From Glaesserella parasuis (GTDB lineage Bacteria > Pseudomonadota > Gammaproteobacteria > Enterobacterales > Pasteurellaceae): DNA of 57,175 nucleotides. The stretch is from the NCBI RefSeq assembly GCF_002015085.1, contig NZ_MUXW01000031.1:1-57175 (forward strand), read 5' to 3'. How positions within the stretch are numbered: position 1 is the first letter of the stretch; the number at the start of each line of letters is the position of its first letter. This document shows, piece by piece, positions 56,877 to 57,175 of the stretch. Position numbers and translations under genes: made by a program. Under the pieces are notes generated by a model. The model searched no databases. It was given only the letters and a program-made list of their open reading frames with translations, and had not been told where the DNA came from.

Positions 56877-57175
56877 GACCCTATCCCAAATTCTGTGTAA
56901 ACACCCATTTCAACTTAACGGTGATCGTCTAGGCGATCACCAAAATCAATCATAAATCGATTCATCGCCAGTTTCCAGTTCTGAATCGGCATTGTCCATT
57001 TTTTTGATGCATCTTTAATCGCAAGCCAAATCACTTTGAAAACTGAATCATCCGTCGGGAATACATTTCGTTTTTTAATCACGCGACGAATCACGCTATT
57101 AAGCGATTCCACGGCATTCGTGGTATAAATCGCTTTACGAATATCAGCCGGATAATCAAAAAATGTGGCAATATT
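56877..57175 (-). mobile_element. IS256-family insertion sequence, right part only
   Basis: The transposase end plus its flanking sequence enter from the right edge. The likely terminal repeat begins near 56877 (GACCCTATCCCAAATTCTGTG), a pattern seen at IS256-family ends. The other end and any target duplication are outside the window. Confidence 0.7.
56915..57175 (-). CDS. IS256-family transposase, C-terminal part
   Basis: 86 codons, open to the right edge. IATFFDYPADIRKAIYTTNA then VESLNSVIRRVIKKRNVFPT is the strongly conserved Mutator-type C-terminal region, with the third catalytic Glu in AVESLN. It ends WKLAMNRFMIDFGDRLDDHR. No break is visible in the part present. Confidence 0.93.
   Translation of the reverse strand, partial: NIATFFDYPADIRKAIYTTNAVESLNSVIRRVIKKRNVFPTDDSVFKVIWLAIKDASKKWTMPIQNWKLAMNRFMIDFGDRLDDHR

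Overview
The window looks like a Pasteurellaceae chromosome carrying one nearly complete P2-like prophage. Uptake-signal cores of the Actinobacillus pleuropneumoniae type (ACAAGCGGTC and its complement) are scattered through both host and phage DNA. The housekeeping genes (metK, mnmC, ybgI, moeA, yheS, ftsH, rlmE, fabI) are typical of the family. A Mannheimia, Actinobacillus or Bibersteinia relative fits best; the species cannot be fixed from sequence reading alone.

Layout. 1-3094: 5' part of a large leftward trimeric autotransporter adhesin with about 200 uninterrupted Gly-X-Y (collagen-like) triplets, running off the left edge. 3.2-8.2 kb: a transposase remnant, metK with candidate MetJ boxes, a 26-residue membrane peptide, mnmC and a NIF3/YbgI gene. 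8301-45570: prophage of about 37.3 kb in the 3' end of a tRNA-Cys gene, bounded by a 15-bp direct repeat. 45.5-57.2 kb: tRNA-Cys and tRNA-Gly, moeA, a MarC-family gene, yheS, a truncated IS110-family transposase, ftsH, rlmE, fabI, a two-domain AAA ATPase, and the end of an IS256-family element at the right edge.

Prophage logic. Portal and terminase genes (Q, P) read left; capsid, lysis, tail and baseplate genes (O to D) read right. Five promoters share one pattern: TGTTA at the start of a TGT-N13-ACA site, then exactly 35 bp, then ACAATA or ACCATA. They lie before P, O, the TraR-R-S-T block, V and FI, so they look like late promoters activated by the Ogr/Delta-like zinc-finger protein encoded at 38854. 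Three accessory inserts with their own promoters and terminators interrupt the late genes: a two-gene pair at 16.5 kb, an antisense 40-residue membrane peptide at 18.4 kb, and a DUF2335 pair at 21.1 kb. GpE is followed by a -1 frameshift site giving an E-E' fusion.

The least understood part is 31.8-39.1 kb. Downstream of cI lies a leftward operon encoding a lipoprotein, two exported small proteins (one with an Excalibur domain) and a translationally coupled gene pair. Beyond it is a 260-residue membrane protein with three LPPEF repeats, placed behind a duplicated 3' remnant of the first gene of that pair. To the right of cI, three successive units each hold a rightward gene meeting a leftward gene, separated by near-identical divergent leaders with strong leftward promoters. 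These two zones are the best candidates for an undescribed lysogen-expressed system. Replication protein A, an AlpA-like regulator and the integrase complete the prophage.
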